Of a DNA stretch of 64,000 bases, positions 31,810 to 40,920 are shown in pieces; position 1 is the first letter of the stretch; every line of letters begins with the position of its first letter. The stretch is taken from positions 62,001 to 126,000 of the forward strand of contig JVKJ01000003.1 in NCBI GenBank assembly GCA_001054945.1. Direction: 5' to 3'. Position numbers and translations under genes: made by a program. This stretch comes from Corynebacterium falsenii. GTDB taxonomy: Bacteria > Actinomycetota > Actinomycetes > Mycobacteriales > Mycobacteriaceae. The notes below the pieces were generated by a model. That model was not told where the DNA came from. It saw only the letters and a program-made list of their open reading frames with translations, and ran no database searches.

Positions 31810-31908
31810 GCGACCGCCAACTATCGCAATTTCCATCTGTCACAGACCACAACCACCACCTGGAAGAAACCACCACTTAGAGGACGACGAGGGAAAGGAC
31901 CTCACGAC

Positions 31909-32439
31909 ATGACCATCGCAACCCCGAATCTGGAAGCCCCGATCACTCCCAGCATCGATCTGGCCGACAAGCAGCAGCTCCGGGCCCTGTTTGCCGGTAT
32001 TCCCACGCCCTTGATCACCCTGTCAGCGCTGGTCGATGGCCAACCGCACGGGATGGTGATCGGTTCGTTTACGAGTGTGAGCCTGGAGCCGGCGCTGGTC
32101 AGCGTCAACATCCAAAAAACGTCCGGGACGTGGCCACGGCTGCGGGATGCGGACGCCATAGGAATCAGCGTGTTGGGTGAGCAGAACTACGAGATCATCG
32201 GGGAGTTCGCGCGCCCGCGGGAGGAGAGGTTCACGCAGGTGGACTGGCACAGCCAGGGCTCGGCGGTCTTGGTCGACGGCGCCGTGGTGCAACTGGTCAC
32301 CACCTTGGTGCAGGAGGTGGAGGTGGGCGATCACATCGTGGCGTTCCTCCAGGTTGAAAGCGCCCACGAACCGGATGAAGAACCGGCGCCTCTCGTGTTT
32401 CATCAATCCACCGTGACCACCACCGCCGTGGGCGACTAG
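31909..32439 (+). CDS. ssuI: NAD(P)H:FMN reductase, SsuI/flavin-reductase-like family
   Basis: 176 aa with the split-barrel flavin reductase pattern: FAGIPTPLITLSALVDGQPHGMVIGSFTSVSLEPALVSV and SGTWPRLRDADAIGISVLGEQN. It should supply FMNH2 to SsuD. The gap to ssuD is 99 bases, so it is probably in the same operon. ATG 31909 follows a purine-rich stretch (GAGGGAAAGG). The name follows C. glutamicum usage. Confidence 0.85.
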   Translation: MTIATPNLEAPITPSIDLADKQQLRALFAGIPTPLITLSALVDGQPHGMVIGSFTSVSLEPALVSVNIQKTSGTWPRLRDADAIGISVLGEQNYEIIGEFARPREERFTQVDWHSQGSAVLVDGAVVQLVTTLVQEVEVGDHIVAFLQVESAHEPDEEPAPLVFHQSTVTTTAVGD

Positions 32440-32497
32440 CGAGGGGAGAAAAACTGCCTCTGGGCAGTCACAGCTCAGCCTCCGCCGTACTCGTGAA

Positions 32498-32506
32498 TGC
32501 TAAAAT
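32498..32506 (+). promoter_or_regulatory. extended -10 of gyrA
   Basis: TGCTAAAAT is an extended -10 (TGN plus TAAAAT) 38 bases before the gyrA GTG, with no convincing -35. It resembles the gyrB element. Confidence 0.55.
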
Positions 32507-32544
32507 GGGCAGGTCTGACCCTAGAAGAAAGGTTCACTGACCCC

Positions 32545-35052
32545 GTGAGCGACGATACGAACGGCGGAGATTCCCTCTACGATCGGATTACCCCGATCGA
32601 CCTGCAAGAGGAGATGCAGTCCAGTTACATCGATTACGCGATGAGCGTGATCGTGGGACGTGCGCTCCCAGAGGTCCGCGACGGACTCAAGCCCGTGCAC
32701 CGGCGCATTCTTTACGCAATGTTCGACAATGGCTACCGGCCAGAGCGCAGCTACGTAAAGTCCGCAAAGCCAGTGGCCGACACCATGGGTCACTACCACC
32801 CGCACGGTGACAGCGCGATCTACGACACCTTGGTGCGCATGGCGCAGCCGTGGTCCATGCGCTACCCGATGGTTGACGGGCAGGGGAACTTCGGCTCCCG
32901 AGGCAATGACGGCGCCGCCGCCATGCGTTACACCGAGTGTCGCCTGACCCCGCTGGCCATGGAGATGGTTCGGGACATTCGCGAGAACACGGTGGAGTTC
33001 CAGCCGAACTACGACGGCAAGACCAACGAACCGACGGTGCTGCCGTCCCGCGTGCCGAACCTGTTGATGAACGGCTCCGGCGGCATCGCCGTCGGTATGG
33101 CGACCAACATCCCGCCGCACAACCTCAATGAGCTGGCGGAGGCCATCTACTGGCTGCTGGATAACCCGGACGCTGAGGAGCAGGACGCCTTGGATGCCTG
33201 CCTGGCCCGCGTCTCCGGCCCGGATTTCCCAACCGCCGGCCTGATCGTGGGCGAAAAGGGGATCCAGGACACGTACACCACTGGCCGCGGCTCCATCAAG
33301 ATGCGCGGCGTGGCGAACATCGAAGAAGACGGCAACCGTCAGGTCATCGTCATCACCGAACTGCCGTACCAGGTCAACCCCGATAACCTGGTCGCCTCCA
33401 TCGCCGATCAGGTCCGCGACGGCAAGATCGCCGGTATCGCGAAGATCGATGACGAATCCTCGGACCGCGTGGGCATGCGCATCGTCGTCACCCTGAAGCG
33501 GGACGCCGTGCCGCGCGTGGTGCTGAACAACCTGTACAAGCACTCTCAGCTGCAAACGAGCTTCGGCGCCAACATGCTCTCCATCGTGGACGGCGTTCCG
33601 CGCACCCTCCGCCTGGACCAAATGCTGCGGTTCTACGTGGACCACCAAATCGACGTGATCGTCCGCCGCACCCTGTTCCGCCTGGAAGAGGCCGAAAAGA
33701 AGGCGCACATCCTCCGCGGCCTGGTGAAGGCCCTGGACATGTTGGACGAGGTCATCGCCCTGATCCGCCGCTCCCAGACGGTGGAGATCGCCCGCGAGGG
33801 CCTGATGGATCTGCTGGATGTGGATCAGATCCAGGCGGATGCGATCCTCGCCATGCAGCTGCGCAAGTTGGCCGCTCTGGAGCGCCAAAAGATCATCGAC
33901 GAGCTCGCTGAGCTCGAGGAGATCATCGCGGACCTCAAGGACATCCTGGACAGCCCGGAGCGCCAGCGCCGCATCGTCCACGACGAGCTTGCGGAGATCG
34001 TGGAGAAGTACGGCGACGAGCGTCGCACCAAGATCATCGCCGCCGCCGGGGAGGTCAACGAGGAAGACCTCATCGCCCGCGAGAACGTGGTCGTGACCAT
34101 CACGTCCACCGGCTACGCGAAGCGCACGAAGGTGGACAGCTACCGCAGCCAACGCCGCGGTGGCAAGGGCGTGCGTGGCGCCGAACTGAAGCAAGACGAC
34201 ATCGTCCGCCACTTCTTCGTCTGCTCCACCCACGACATCATCATGTTCTTCACGAACTACGGCCGCGTGTACCGCCTTCGCGCCTTTGAACTGCCGGAGG
34301 CCACCCGCACCGCGCGCGGACAGCACGTGGCCAACCTGTTGGAGTTCCAGCCGGGCGAGCAGATCGCCCAGGTCATCCAGATCCAGTCCTTCGAGGACGC
34401 CCCCTACCTCGTCCTCGCTACGGAGCAGGGTCGGGTGAAGAAGTCCCGCCTGACGGATTACAACACCGCCCGCTCCGGCGGCCTCATCGCGATCAACCTC
34501 AACGAGGGCGACCGCCTCATCGGCGCCCAGCTGTGCACCTCTGAGGACGACCTGCTCCTCGTGTCCGAGGAGGGCCAGGCCATGCGCTTCCGCGCCGATG
34601 ATGCCACCCTGCGCCCGATGGGTCGCGCCACCGCCGGCGTGAAGGGCATGCGCTTCCGCGAGGACGACAAGCTCCTGGCCCTCACGGTGGTCAAGGAGGA
34701 ATCCTGCCTCCTGGTTGCCACCAGCGGTGGTTATGGCAAGCGCACCCCGATGGAGGAGTACCCGGCCAAGGGCCGCGGCGGCTTGGGTGTTGTCGCCTAC
34801 AAGTACGACAAGAAGCGCGGCAAGCTCATCGCCGCACTCACCGTGACCGATGACGATGAGATCCTGGCTATGACCAGCGCCGGAGGTGTGATCCGCACCG
34901 AGGTGAACCAGGTCCGCACCACCTCCCGCGCGACGAAGGGCGTGCGCCTGGTGGACCTCAACAAGGGCGTGGAGCTCATCGCCGTGGACCGCAATATCGA
35001 GGAGGAGGCCGAGGAAACGGCCGCCACCGTCGATGGCAACGATGACAAGTAG
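32545..35052 (+). CDS. gyrA: DNA gyrase subunit A
   Basis: Breakage-reunion subunit of gyrase. Typical opening [20 protein letters not shown], catalytic region with RAALRY-type [12 protein letters not shown] and the C-terminal beta-pinwheel with the GyrA box QRRGGKGV. Start GTG 32545 gives 835 aa; AGAAAGG lies upstream. In the quinolone-resistance region [10 protein letters not shown], Ser90 and Asp94 are both wild type. C-terminus is acidic. A DUF3566 gene follows 17 bases later. Confidence 0.97.
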   Translation: MSDDTNGGDSLYDRITPIDLQEEMQSSYIDYAMSVIVGRALPEVRDGLKPVHRRILYAMFDNGYRPERSYVKSAKPVADTMGHYHPHGDSAIYDTLVRMAQPWSMRYPMVDGQGNFGSRGNDGAAAMRYTECRLTPLAMEMVRDIRENTVEFQPNYDGKTNEPTVLPSRVPNLLMNGSGGIAVGMATNIPPHNLNELAEAIYWLLDNPDAEEQDALDACLARVSGPDFPTAGLIVGEKGIQDTYTTGRGSIKMRGVANIEEDGNRQVIVITELPYQVNPDNLVASIADQVRDGKIAGIAKIDDESSDRVGMRIVVTLKRDAVPRVVLNNLYKHSQLQTSFGANMLSIVDGVPRTLRLDQMLRFYVDHQIDVIVRRTLFRLEEAEKKAHILRGLVKALDMLDEVIALIRRSQTVEIAREGLMDLLDVDQIQADAILAMQLRKLAALERQKIIDELAELEEIIADLKDILDSPERQRRIVHDELAEIVEKYGDERRTKIIAAAGEVNEEDLIARENVVVTITSTGYAKRTKVDSYRSQRRGGKGVRGAELKQDDIVRHFFVCSTHDIIMFFTNYGRVYRLRAFELPEATRTARGQHVANLLEFQPGEQIAQVIQIQSFEDAPYLVLATEQGRVKKSRLTDYNTARSGGLIAINLNEGDRLIGAQLCTSEDDLLLVSEEGQAMRFRADDATLRPMGRATAGVKGMRFREDDKLLALTVVKEESCLLVATSGGYGKRTPMEEYPAKGRGGLGVVAYKYDKKRGKLIAALTVTDDDEILAMTSAGGVIRTEVNQVRTTSRATKGVRLVDLNKGVELIAVDRNIEEEAEETAATVDGNDDK

Positions 35053-35069
35053 GGGAGTGATCTGAAGGG

Positions 35070-35819
35070 ATGACACCTAAAAGCACCGGCCCCGGAAATC
35101 CCGAGCGCCACCACACCCCACCGCCGACGGCGAAGTCTCAGGCCAAGAAGACTGAGCAGGACACTAAGGCCCAGAAGCCCAAGCAGGAGCCGAAGAAGGG
35201 CCAGCAGGCTGAGGGCAGTCCTTCGCCTTCCGCTGAGTCCACCCAGGAGATCAAGAAGGTTGGGGACGCCGCTGCGGACAAGAACAAGTCCGCACCGACT
35301 GCGGAACCTGCGACCAAGGACAAAGCTGCAGAGGCTGAGAAGCCGGGGAAGGCCACGAAGGTGGCGTCCACAAACTCTGCAACGGTGAGCACCACAAAGG
35401 CCGAGGGTGAGAAGCCGGGCGTGGTGAACACGTTCCTGGCCTCCGCGAGGGGCGAGGATGCGGCGGGGCTCGGGGACGAGCGCGAGCTGACCTACGTGGA
35501 CCCCAAGAGCGCGCTGCGGGTCGGCTTCGTGCTGAGCGCGAGTGTGGGCGCGGTGTTCCTGGTTGCGTCCGTGCTGCTGTGGCTGATCCTGGCTGTGACG
35601 GGCGTGTGGAGCAAGCTGGATTCGCTGCTGGCGGATATCACCGGCTTTGGGGCGTTCGGCGCTGTGCAGTACTTCCTGACGATGATTGTGTTGGGCTTGC
35701 TGGAGACCGCGGTGATGACGCTGCTGGCTCCGGTGGGCGCGATGATCTACAACGCTGCAGTGGGCATGGTTGGCGGGCTGCGCGTGCGGCTGAAAACAAC
35801 CGGGCGATCAGGCAAGTAG
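35070..35819 (+). CDS. DUF3566 membrane protein
   Basis: The first ~130 residues are a Lys/Pro/Ala-rich cytoplasmic stretch. The C-terminal ~110 residues match DUF3566: a short ELTYVDPKSALRVGF entry and two transmembrane helices (AVFLVASVLLWLILAVTGVW and YFLTMIVLGLLETAVMTLLAP). This family sits directly after gyrA across Corynebacteriales (Rv0007-like), where a link to cell shape or division has been proposed. 17 bases from gyrA, so co-transcribed. Confidence 0.88.
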   Translation: MTPKSTGPGNPERHHTPPPTAKSQAKKTEQDTKAQKPKQEPKKGQQAEGSPSPSAESTQEIKKVGDAAADKNKSAPTAEPATKDKAAEAEKPGKATKVASTNSATVSTTKAEGEKPGVVNTFLASARGEDAAGLGDERELTYVDPKSALRVGFVLSASVGAVFLVASVLLWLILAVTGVWSKLDSLLADITGFGAFGAVQYFLTMIVLGLLETAVMTLLAPVGAMIYNAAVGMVGGLRVRLKTTGRSGK

Positions 35820-35895
35820 AACCGCATAAAACCGGGGTTGACCAGGCGATTTGGTGTTGTCCCCGGGTGGTATGTAAAGTTCTTTCTTGTTCGAG

Positions 35896-35972
35896 GGGCC
35901 TATAGCTCAGGCGGTTAGAGCGCTTCGCTGATAACGAAGAGGTCGGAGGTTCAAGTCCTCCTAGGCCCACCA
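35896..35972 (+). tRNA. tRNA-Ile(GAT)
   Basis: Full cloverleaf: acceptor GGGCCTA/TAGGCCC, D arm TAGCTCAGGCGGTTAGAGC, anticodon loop CTGATAA with anticodon GAT, T arm GGAGGTTCAAGTCCTCC, and an encoded CCA (35970-35972). Located after gyrA-DUF3566 and 26 bases before tRNA-Ala, the usual actinobacterial pair. Confidence 0.97.
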
Positions 35973-35998
35973 TTCGGACACACTTCGAATGAAGATTC

Positions 35999-36071
35999 GG
36001 GGCATTAGCTCAATTGGTAGAGCATCTGCTTTGCAAGCAGAAGGTCAGGAGTTCGATTCTCCTATGCTCCA
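35999..36071 (+). tRNA. tRNA-Ala(TGC)
   Basis: Acceptor GGGGCAT/ATGCTCC (one G-U pair), anticodon loop TTTGCAA with TGC, and T arm CAGGAGTTCGATTCTCCT. CCA is not fully encoded. It is followed by a terminator and then an AT-rich foreign-looking segment, but no duplicated 3' end was seen. Confidence 0.96.
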
Positions 36072-36087
36072 CAGATGAAACACCAGG

Positions 36088-36121
36088 CAGGGCCGTTCCT
36101 TCGGGAGCGGCCCTGTTTTTG
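36088..36121 (+). terminator. terminator after the tRNA pair
   Basis: CAGGGCCG pairs with CGGCCCTG; the loop itself contains TCC/GGA closing a TTCG tetraloop. A TTTTT tract follows. Strong intrinsic terminator. Confidence 0.9.
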
Positions 36122-36596
36122 TGCTTGGGGGTGGTCCGCTGTCAGTCCGCTACCATGCCTCAGACGGCTTCAGATACGCCTGTAATCGCCATAGTTAACT
36201 TTGAAGGATAACTCTGCAGGTACATACCAGAAATGTGTGAGAAGGGGGCAAGCAGGACCATTGAACTGTGCAACCACCGCCAAAGGGGTTGTGTGGCGGT
36301 ACTACTGCACTATTAACGCACTATCGTCTACCAATGAAGCCTGCCATCCACTCGGTGCTGACATCATCGGGAAGCATGAGAGCCAGGCCAACTTGGAGAG
36401 CTAGGGATGGCTGGATATCGACGAGATACACCTCCCGCCCCCACATGCGATAGTGTCAAGAGTCAATGGCTTCAATAATGGAGCGAATATTCACTCGTGG
36501 GGAAGCGACCAGGGGAAAGAAGACTTGTTGACCGCGTGAGCCATATTTATGCCTAATATAGAAACTTTCCACCCGCCAGGGTAAGCTCAAGTCGCT
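36122..36596. other. intergenic boundary of the AT-rich cassette
   Basis: About 475 bases without a gene I can support. GC falls from left to right. A 7-bp direct repeat GTCCGCT occurs at 36134 and 36145. An open frame at 36201-36404 has no recognisable features. TTGACC (36528) and TAATAT (36554) could be promoter elements for the MFS gene, but the 20-bp spacing is poor. The region may be a decayed integration scar. Confidence 0.5.
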
Positions 36597-37790
36597 ATGT
36601 TGGGAAAAGTACAAAAAGATATCTGGTTTCTTTCGATAGCGACATTCCTCAATAGGGCAGCAGGATTTCTAAGTCTCTTTGCTGCGATATTTTTTACTCA
36701 GACAGGGATGTCTCGCGGCTTGGTTACAACCGCTCTCCTTACTGTAGGAATAGCGGGAATAGTGGGATCACTGGCTGGAGGCGCGATAGCAGACAGCGTT
36801 GGTAAAAGTTACGTATTGAAGTACAGTACACTTATTAACGTAGTTTTGTTAGCTATTTTATCTCAGATTGACTATAGAAATGCGTTGTTACTTATTGGTA
36901 TTTCAGCGTTAAGCGTCGCTGCATCACAAGCTTTCGTAGGGCCCGCGTCCGCACTTGTTGCTGAGTCATCAGAAGGAAATGAACGGGTAACAAGATTCGC
37001 GTTCTATCGTATTTTTATAAACGTGGGCAGTATCGTTGCGCCTGTCATTGTAGGTTTTATCGGTCGAAATCATTTCGACGTTCTGTTCTTTATCTCAGCT
37101 GGTGTCTCTGCGCTAACTCTATTGATACTATTCATTGGGAGGGTAGGTTCCGCAGCTGATCGCTCAGGCTTGGCAGCCTCACTGAGTCAACAGGCAGATG
37201 AAGACCCCGAAACTCACTATCGCTTGAGTGCACCGAATTGGTCGTTAGTGCTGATCTATTTCGCGATGGCTCTGGCGATGATTATCTACGCTCAGCATCA
37301 AAGTGCTGTTCCACTTCAATTAAATGAAGTTGCCGGGGGAGTACGCCTTTATTCCCTCCTATTGATTATTAATCCAGTGATTGTGATCTTTTTAGAGTAT
37401 CCGTTGAGCTACGCTACCAAGCGTCTGAGCGCAGTAAATGCTCTAAGTATCGGAGTGTTGGTTATGGGAGCCGGTGTATTTATTGCTGGATATTTTTCGA
37501 CCTATTCCGTCATTGTTATTGTAGGATGGGTGTTATTTTCCATCGGTGAATGCATTTTCGCACCGATGTCCAATAGCTATGTAGCAGAGCTGGCTCCTTT
37601 AGGAGGTCAATCCAAACCCCAAGGACAACTTGCAGCGTTCCAGGCAACCGGCTCCGCCATTGGGCCAGGAATCGGAAGTTGGCTCCTCTTTAATATGGGC
37701 GGTTTAACCTGGCTAATACTCCTTGTAATTACATTTTTTTCATGTGGATTAGTGCTTGCAACAAAGAAGCGAACAAAAATAACAACCTAA
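36597..37790 (+). CDS. MFS transporter of the AT-rich cassette
   Basis: 397-aa, 12-helix major facilitator superfamily protein. It opens LGKVQKDIWFLSIATFLNRAAGFL and has the conserved loop-2/3 GGAIADSVGKSYVLKYS (G-x3-D-x2-G-K form). Base composition is very AT-rich for this chromosome (one 60-base stretch near 36841 is under 30 percent GC), a strong sign of transfer. It is followed 13 bases later by an ATP-grasp ligase and preceded by a poor ribosome binding site. Together they look like ligase plus exporter, as in dipeptide-antibiotic clusters of the BacD/BacE type. Cargo unknown. Confidence 0.82.
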   Translation: MLGKVQKDIWFLSIATFLNRAAGFLSLFAAIFFTQTGMSRGLVTTALLTVGIAGIVGSLAGGAIADSVGKSYVLKYSTLINVVLLAILSQIDYRNALLLIGISALSVAASQAFVGPASALVAESSEGNERVTRFAFYRIFINVGSIVAPVIVGFIGRNHFDVLFFISAGVSALTLLILFIGRVGSAADRSGLAASLSQQADEDPETHYRLSAPNWSLVLIYFAMALAMIIYAQHQSAVPLQLNEVAGGVRLYSLLLIINPVIVIFLEYPLSYATKRLSAVNALSIGVLVMGAGVFIAGYFSTYSVIVIVGWVLFSIGECIFAPMSNSYVAELAPLGGQSKPQGQLAAFQATGSAIGPGIGSWLLFNMGGLTWLILLVITFFSCGLVLATKKRTKITT

Positions 37791-37803
37791 AGAGGAACAA
37801 CTC

Positions 37804-39045
37804 ATGACAACACTCCTGGTTGACCCCTTCAGCTCGGGCTCTCACTACCCTGAACTACTAAACCGGCTCAATGTGCCGTTTGTGAGCTTCAGGACTCAGC
37901 GAGCAATTGATAGCGGTTTTGCCGAGAGCACTGACGTACCAAACCTCATCGCTGATCAAGTCTCCATGGGCGATATTGATGAGATGTTGGACCTTTGCTC
38001 TAGACACGGGGTGAATAGCGTGATCGTTGGTACCGAGTCTGGGGTTCCCGTCGGCGAGCTCCTGAAGATCCGTCTGGGGTTGGGTTCGGGGGCCTTTGGC
38101 GATCATGGCGAGAGGTTCTGGAAGAAGGACCTCATGTACAAGATCTTGCACGAAAGTAAGGTTCGAGTGCCAAGGTGCTTCGCAACTTTTGATGAAGAAG
38201 ACTGGCGTGCCGAATGTGGTAAGGAAAAGCTGGAGACCTTGAGCTATCCGGTCCTTGTTAAACCAGATGTCGGAGCGGGGAGCGTCGGCGTCCGAATCGT
38301 TCACAGTGTGGATGAAGGCTTGGATGCAGTGGAGGCAATAGTCAAAAGCCCAGGTTTCTTTGGGGGCAAAAATCCGAAAGCTATCGTTCAAGAATTTGTG
38401 CAAGGGCGTGAATATGTCGTCGATACGTTTTCACACAACGGGGTCCACCAGGTAAAGGCAATTTGTACTTATGATAAACATGAGTCATCCTCGGGAGCCC
38501 TGGTTTATGACCGTCTTCGCTGGTTGGATGTAAATTCTCCCCTTGGTGTTGAACTAAGACGTTACGTGGAATCATGTTTGGACGGACTCCGCCATCTAGA
38601 GGGTTCAGTTCACGCGGAAGTGATTCTGGATAGTAACGGTCCGTGTTTGATTGACTTGGGAGCACGACCACATGGTGCTGGTCACCCACTTAAAACGTAC
38701 TATCTAACCGGAGACTCGCAGCTGCATTCTGAAGTAGCTACTGTGGCAGAAACGAAAGTGGTGGCGGATGATAAGCCATCACGAATTGAAGCCTCTATTG
38801 AATTTTTAAGTCTTGATAAGCCAGGTCAAATAAGATCCGGCTGCGACCCCAATAAACTTCTTCAATTGCCAGGGGTGATATCTGGAGAGATCCGTGCAGT
38901 TCCAGGTGCTACATATCCAGAGACAAAGAGCTTGCTTGATTCACTTAACCTGGGGTTGATATTTATCAGCTCAGTGCACATTGAGAAAACTTCGCAGGAA
39001 GTTCGCGCTTATTTCAGGTCGCTAGTAGAGGGAGACGAAGACTAG
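37804..39045 (+). CDS. ATP-grasp carboxylate-amine ligase-like protein
   Basis: 413 aa. An N-terminal pre-ATP-grasp region (DPFSSGSHYPELLNRL; VNSVIVGTESGVPVGELL) precedes the ATP-grasp core: KKDLMYKILHESKVRVPR, the ATP-binding YPVLVKPDVGAGSVGVRIV, IVQEFVQGREYVVDTF and the metal-binding end GPCLIDLGARPHGAGHP. Such enzymes join a carboxylate (via acyl phosphate) to an amine. The AGAGGA ribosome binding site is good, and the gene is translated right after the MFS gene. GC is lower than the backbone. Most likely an L-amino-acid or peptide ligase; substrates cannot be read from sequence. Confidence 0.82.
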   Translation: MTTLLVDPFSSGSHYPELLNRLNVPFVSFRTQRAIDSGFAESTDVPNLIADQVSMGDIDEMLDLCSRHGVNSVIVGTESGVPVGELLKIRLGLGSGAFGDHGERFWKKDLMYKILHESKVRVPRCFATFDEEDWRAECGKEKLETLSYPVLVKPDVGAGSVGVRIVHSVDEGLDAVEAIVKSPGFFGGKNPKAIVQEFVQGREYVVDTFSHNGVHQVKAICTYDKHESSSGALVYDRLRWLDVNSPLGVELRRYVESCLDGLRHLEGSVHAEVILDSNGPCLIDLGARPHGAGHPLKTYYLTGDSQLHSEVATVAETKVVADDKPSRIEASIEFLSLDKPGQIRSGCDPNKLLQLPGVISGEIRAVPGATYPETKSLLDSLNLGLIFISSVHIEKTSQEVRAYFRSLVEGDED

Positions 39046-39256
39046 TAATTTGATCGAAAGTGGTGCGAATTGCTCAGAATCTACGAACTGTGGTGCTTTT
39101 ACCTGTAGTGGGAGGCGAAGTTCGTGATGCGAAGGAAGCTCACGTCGAGACATATTGAGACGCTGGCCGAACCCCCGACCTCACCCAGCCAACTTCGCTA
39201 ACGTCGAAGGCAATTTGCTTCTATTGCCTATAGACACCCCACAGAAAGGCTGGATC

Positions 39257-40732
39257 ATGACAGCCGATGAACCGCAACAGCCAGCCGGCGGCGACGAAGC
39301 CGAAAAGATTCGCCTCACCACGGCCAGCACCAAGATTCAAGTCACTCGCTCACTCGCCGTGCCCAGCTCCGCGCTGTCCGGCGCCTGGCAAACCCCCAAG
39401 CAGCGCCGCAACGCCAACGCGGTTGCCGCCTTCGGGACGGTGGTGGAGTGGTACGACTTCTCCATCTTCTTCTATCTCTCCACCACACTCTCCGCCGTCA
39501 TCTTCGGCGGCAACACCGAAGGGCTCCTGTTCACCCTCGGCATCGGAGCAGTGGGCTTCCTCTTCCGACCCGTGGGAGCCGTGGTCTTCGGGCACATCGG
39601 GGATCGCTTCGGCCGCAAGCTATCACTCATCGTGTCGATCATCCTCATGGCCGCTTCCATGTTCGGGATCGCCGCGATGCCCGGCTTCGATTCCATCGGG
39701 ATGTGGGCCGCCGTCGGCGTGATCGCGCTTAGGTGCCTCGCCGGGTTCTCCGTCGGCGGTGAGTACACCGGCATCATGGTCTACCTGGTCGAATCCGCCC
39801 CGCCGGGCAAACGCGGCATCACCGCCAGCTGGGGCGCGGCCAACAGCGGCCTCGGCGCCCTGTTCGCCGCCGGCGCCGCCGCCATCGTGGCAAAAATCGC
39901 CACCCCCGAGGGCATGGACCAATGGGGCTGGCGCGTCCTGTTCGCCCTCGGCGGCGTGCTCGCCCTGATCATGCTCCCGCTGCGCCGCCATCTGCAGGAG
40001 ACGGACAGCTTCAACCGCAGCCAGGAAGATGAGGAGCTGGAGCAGCTGAAGGATCTGAACCCACTCATGGAGGTCTTCCGTCACCAAAAGAAGGCCCTCG
40101 CCATGGCCTTCCTCATCTCCTCCGTCGGCTCCGTCTCCTATTTCCTCAACATCACCTACGTCCCCACGATGCTGGAGAACTCCTACGGCCTCAGCACCTC
40201 CGATTCCCTCATGCTGGGCACGCTCTCCGGCATCGTGGTCGTGCTGGTCACTCCACTATTCGGCTGGTTGGCAGACCGGTTCTCGCGCCGCGCGATCTTC
40301 ACCGGCGTGGGCGCCATCTTCCTGGTCACCACCATTCCCGCCTACCTCCTCATCGGAGGGAAGGGGATCGTCATCGCCGCCCTCGGCGTGATCGTCCTGG
40401 CCATCCCCGCGGCCGGCTGGAGCGCCGTTGCTGCCAGCGCCATCCCCGAGCAGTTCACGGCCATCGGCCGCTATTCAGGCATGGCCATTTCCTACAACGT
40501 CGCCACGGCACTCTTCGGTGTGGTCGCGCCCTTCGCCGCTACTCTGCTGGTTCAGAAGACCGGTACCAACCTGGCTCCCGCGTACTACGCGACCTTCTTC
40601 ACCGTCGCCGTCGCCATCCCCGCCATCATCCTGCTGCGTGAGGTTGGCCGCCGCACGATGAAGGACATCGACCACGGGGTGGATCTGGAAGAGAAGCGGA
40701 AGGAGAAGGAGCTGGTCGCGGTCGGCGGCTAG
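39257..40732 (+). CDS. metabolite/H+ symporter of the MHS (ProP/ShiA/KgtP-like) MFS family
   Basis: 491 aa. MHS features: AFGTVVEWYDFSIFFYLSTTL in helix 1, GAVVFGHIGDRFGRKLSLIVS in loop 2-3 and GFSVGGEYTGIMVYLVESAP in helix 4-loop. These transporters import dicarboxylates, aromatic acids or osmolytes with protons. Start ATG 39257 follows AGAAAGG; the upstream frame to 39155 is not conserved. GC is back to backbone level, so it lies outside the AT-rich cassette. A strong terminator follows. The exact substrate is unknown. Confidence 0.85.
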   Translation: MTADEPQQPAGGDEAEKIRLTTASTKIQVTRSLAVPSSALSGAWQTPKQRRNANAVAAFGTVVEWYDFSIFFYLSTTLSAVIFGGNTEGLLFTLGIGAVGFLFRPVGAVVFGHIGDRFGRKLSLIVSIILMAASMFGIAAMPGFDSIGMWAAVGVIALRCLAGFSVGGEYTGIMVYLVESAPPGKRGITASWGAANSGLGALFAAGAAAIVAKIATPEGMDQWGWRVLFALGGVLALIMLPLRRHLQETDSFNRSQEDEELEQLKDLNPLMEVFRHQKKALAMAFLISSVGSVSYFLNITYVPTMLENSYGLSTSDSLMLGTLSGIVVVLVTPLFGWLADRFSRRAIFTGVGAIFLVTTIPAYLLIGGKGIVIAALGVIVLAIPAAGWSAVAASAIPEQFTAIGRYSGMAISYNVATALFGVVAPFAATLLVQKTGTNLAPAYYATFFTVAVAIPAIILLREVGRRTMKDIDHGVDLEEKRKEKELVAVGG

Positions 40733-40824
40733 TGGCGATTCGCCCACAGCCCGCATCGCACAGCCACCCGCCCTTCGCGCCAACAGCCGCACCGCTCACT
40801 CCGCACAACCGTTCCCGCAAACCC

Positions 40825-40866
40825 ACCCGCCCTCCGCACCATCTCCAGCGGAGGGCGGGTTTTTTC
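40825..40866 (+). terminator. terminator after the MHS symporter
   Basis: ACCCGCCCTCCGC and GCGGAGGGCGGGT form a perfect 13-bp stem around a 10-nt loop, followed by TTTTTT. It insulates the next operon. Confidence 0.93.
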
Positions 40867-40896
40867 GCGCCAAAGCAACCCCCATTGCCTAACACA

Positions 40897-40915
40897 AATG
40901 ACAACCGTTATCATT
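40897..40915. promoter_or_regulatory. Fur/Zur-type 7-1-7 operator overlapping the -10 of the transport operon
   Basis: TGACAAC-C-GTTATCA (40899-40913), extended to 19 bp by AAT/ATT ends, is a 7-1-7 inverted repeat with one mismatch, the geometry of Fur-family boxes. The right arm contains TATCAT (40909-40914), a good -10, which ends 6 nt before the ATG at 40921; TTGCCT (40885-40890) could be the -35 at 18 bp. Iron control in corynebacteria uses DtxR with a different box, so Zur (zinc) is the more likely ligand. Confidence 0.7.
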
Positions 40916-40920
40916 AGGCA

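Noticed and set aside
32521..35076. 851-aa open frame antisense to gyrA
   Set aside because: Shadow frame caused by codon bias of gyrA; Asp/His/Val-rich with no protein-like features.
36201..36404. 67-aa open frame in the cassette boundary
   Set aside because: No ribosome binding site, no recognisable pattern; probably decayed sequence.
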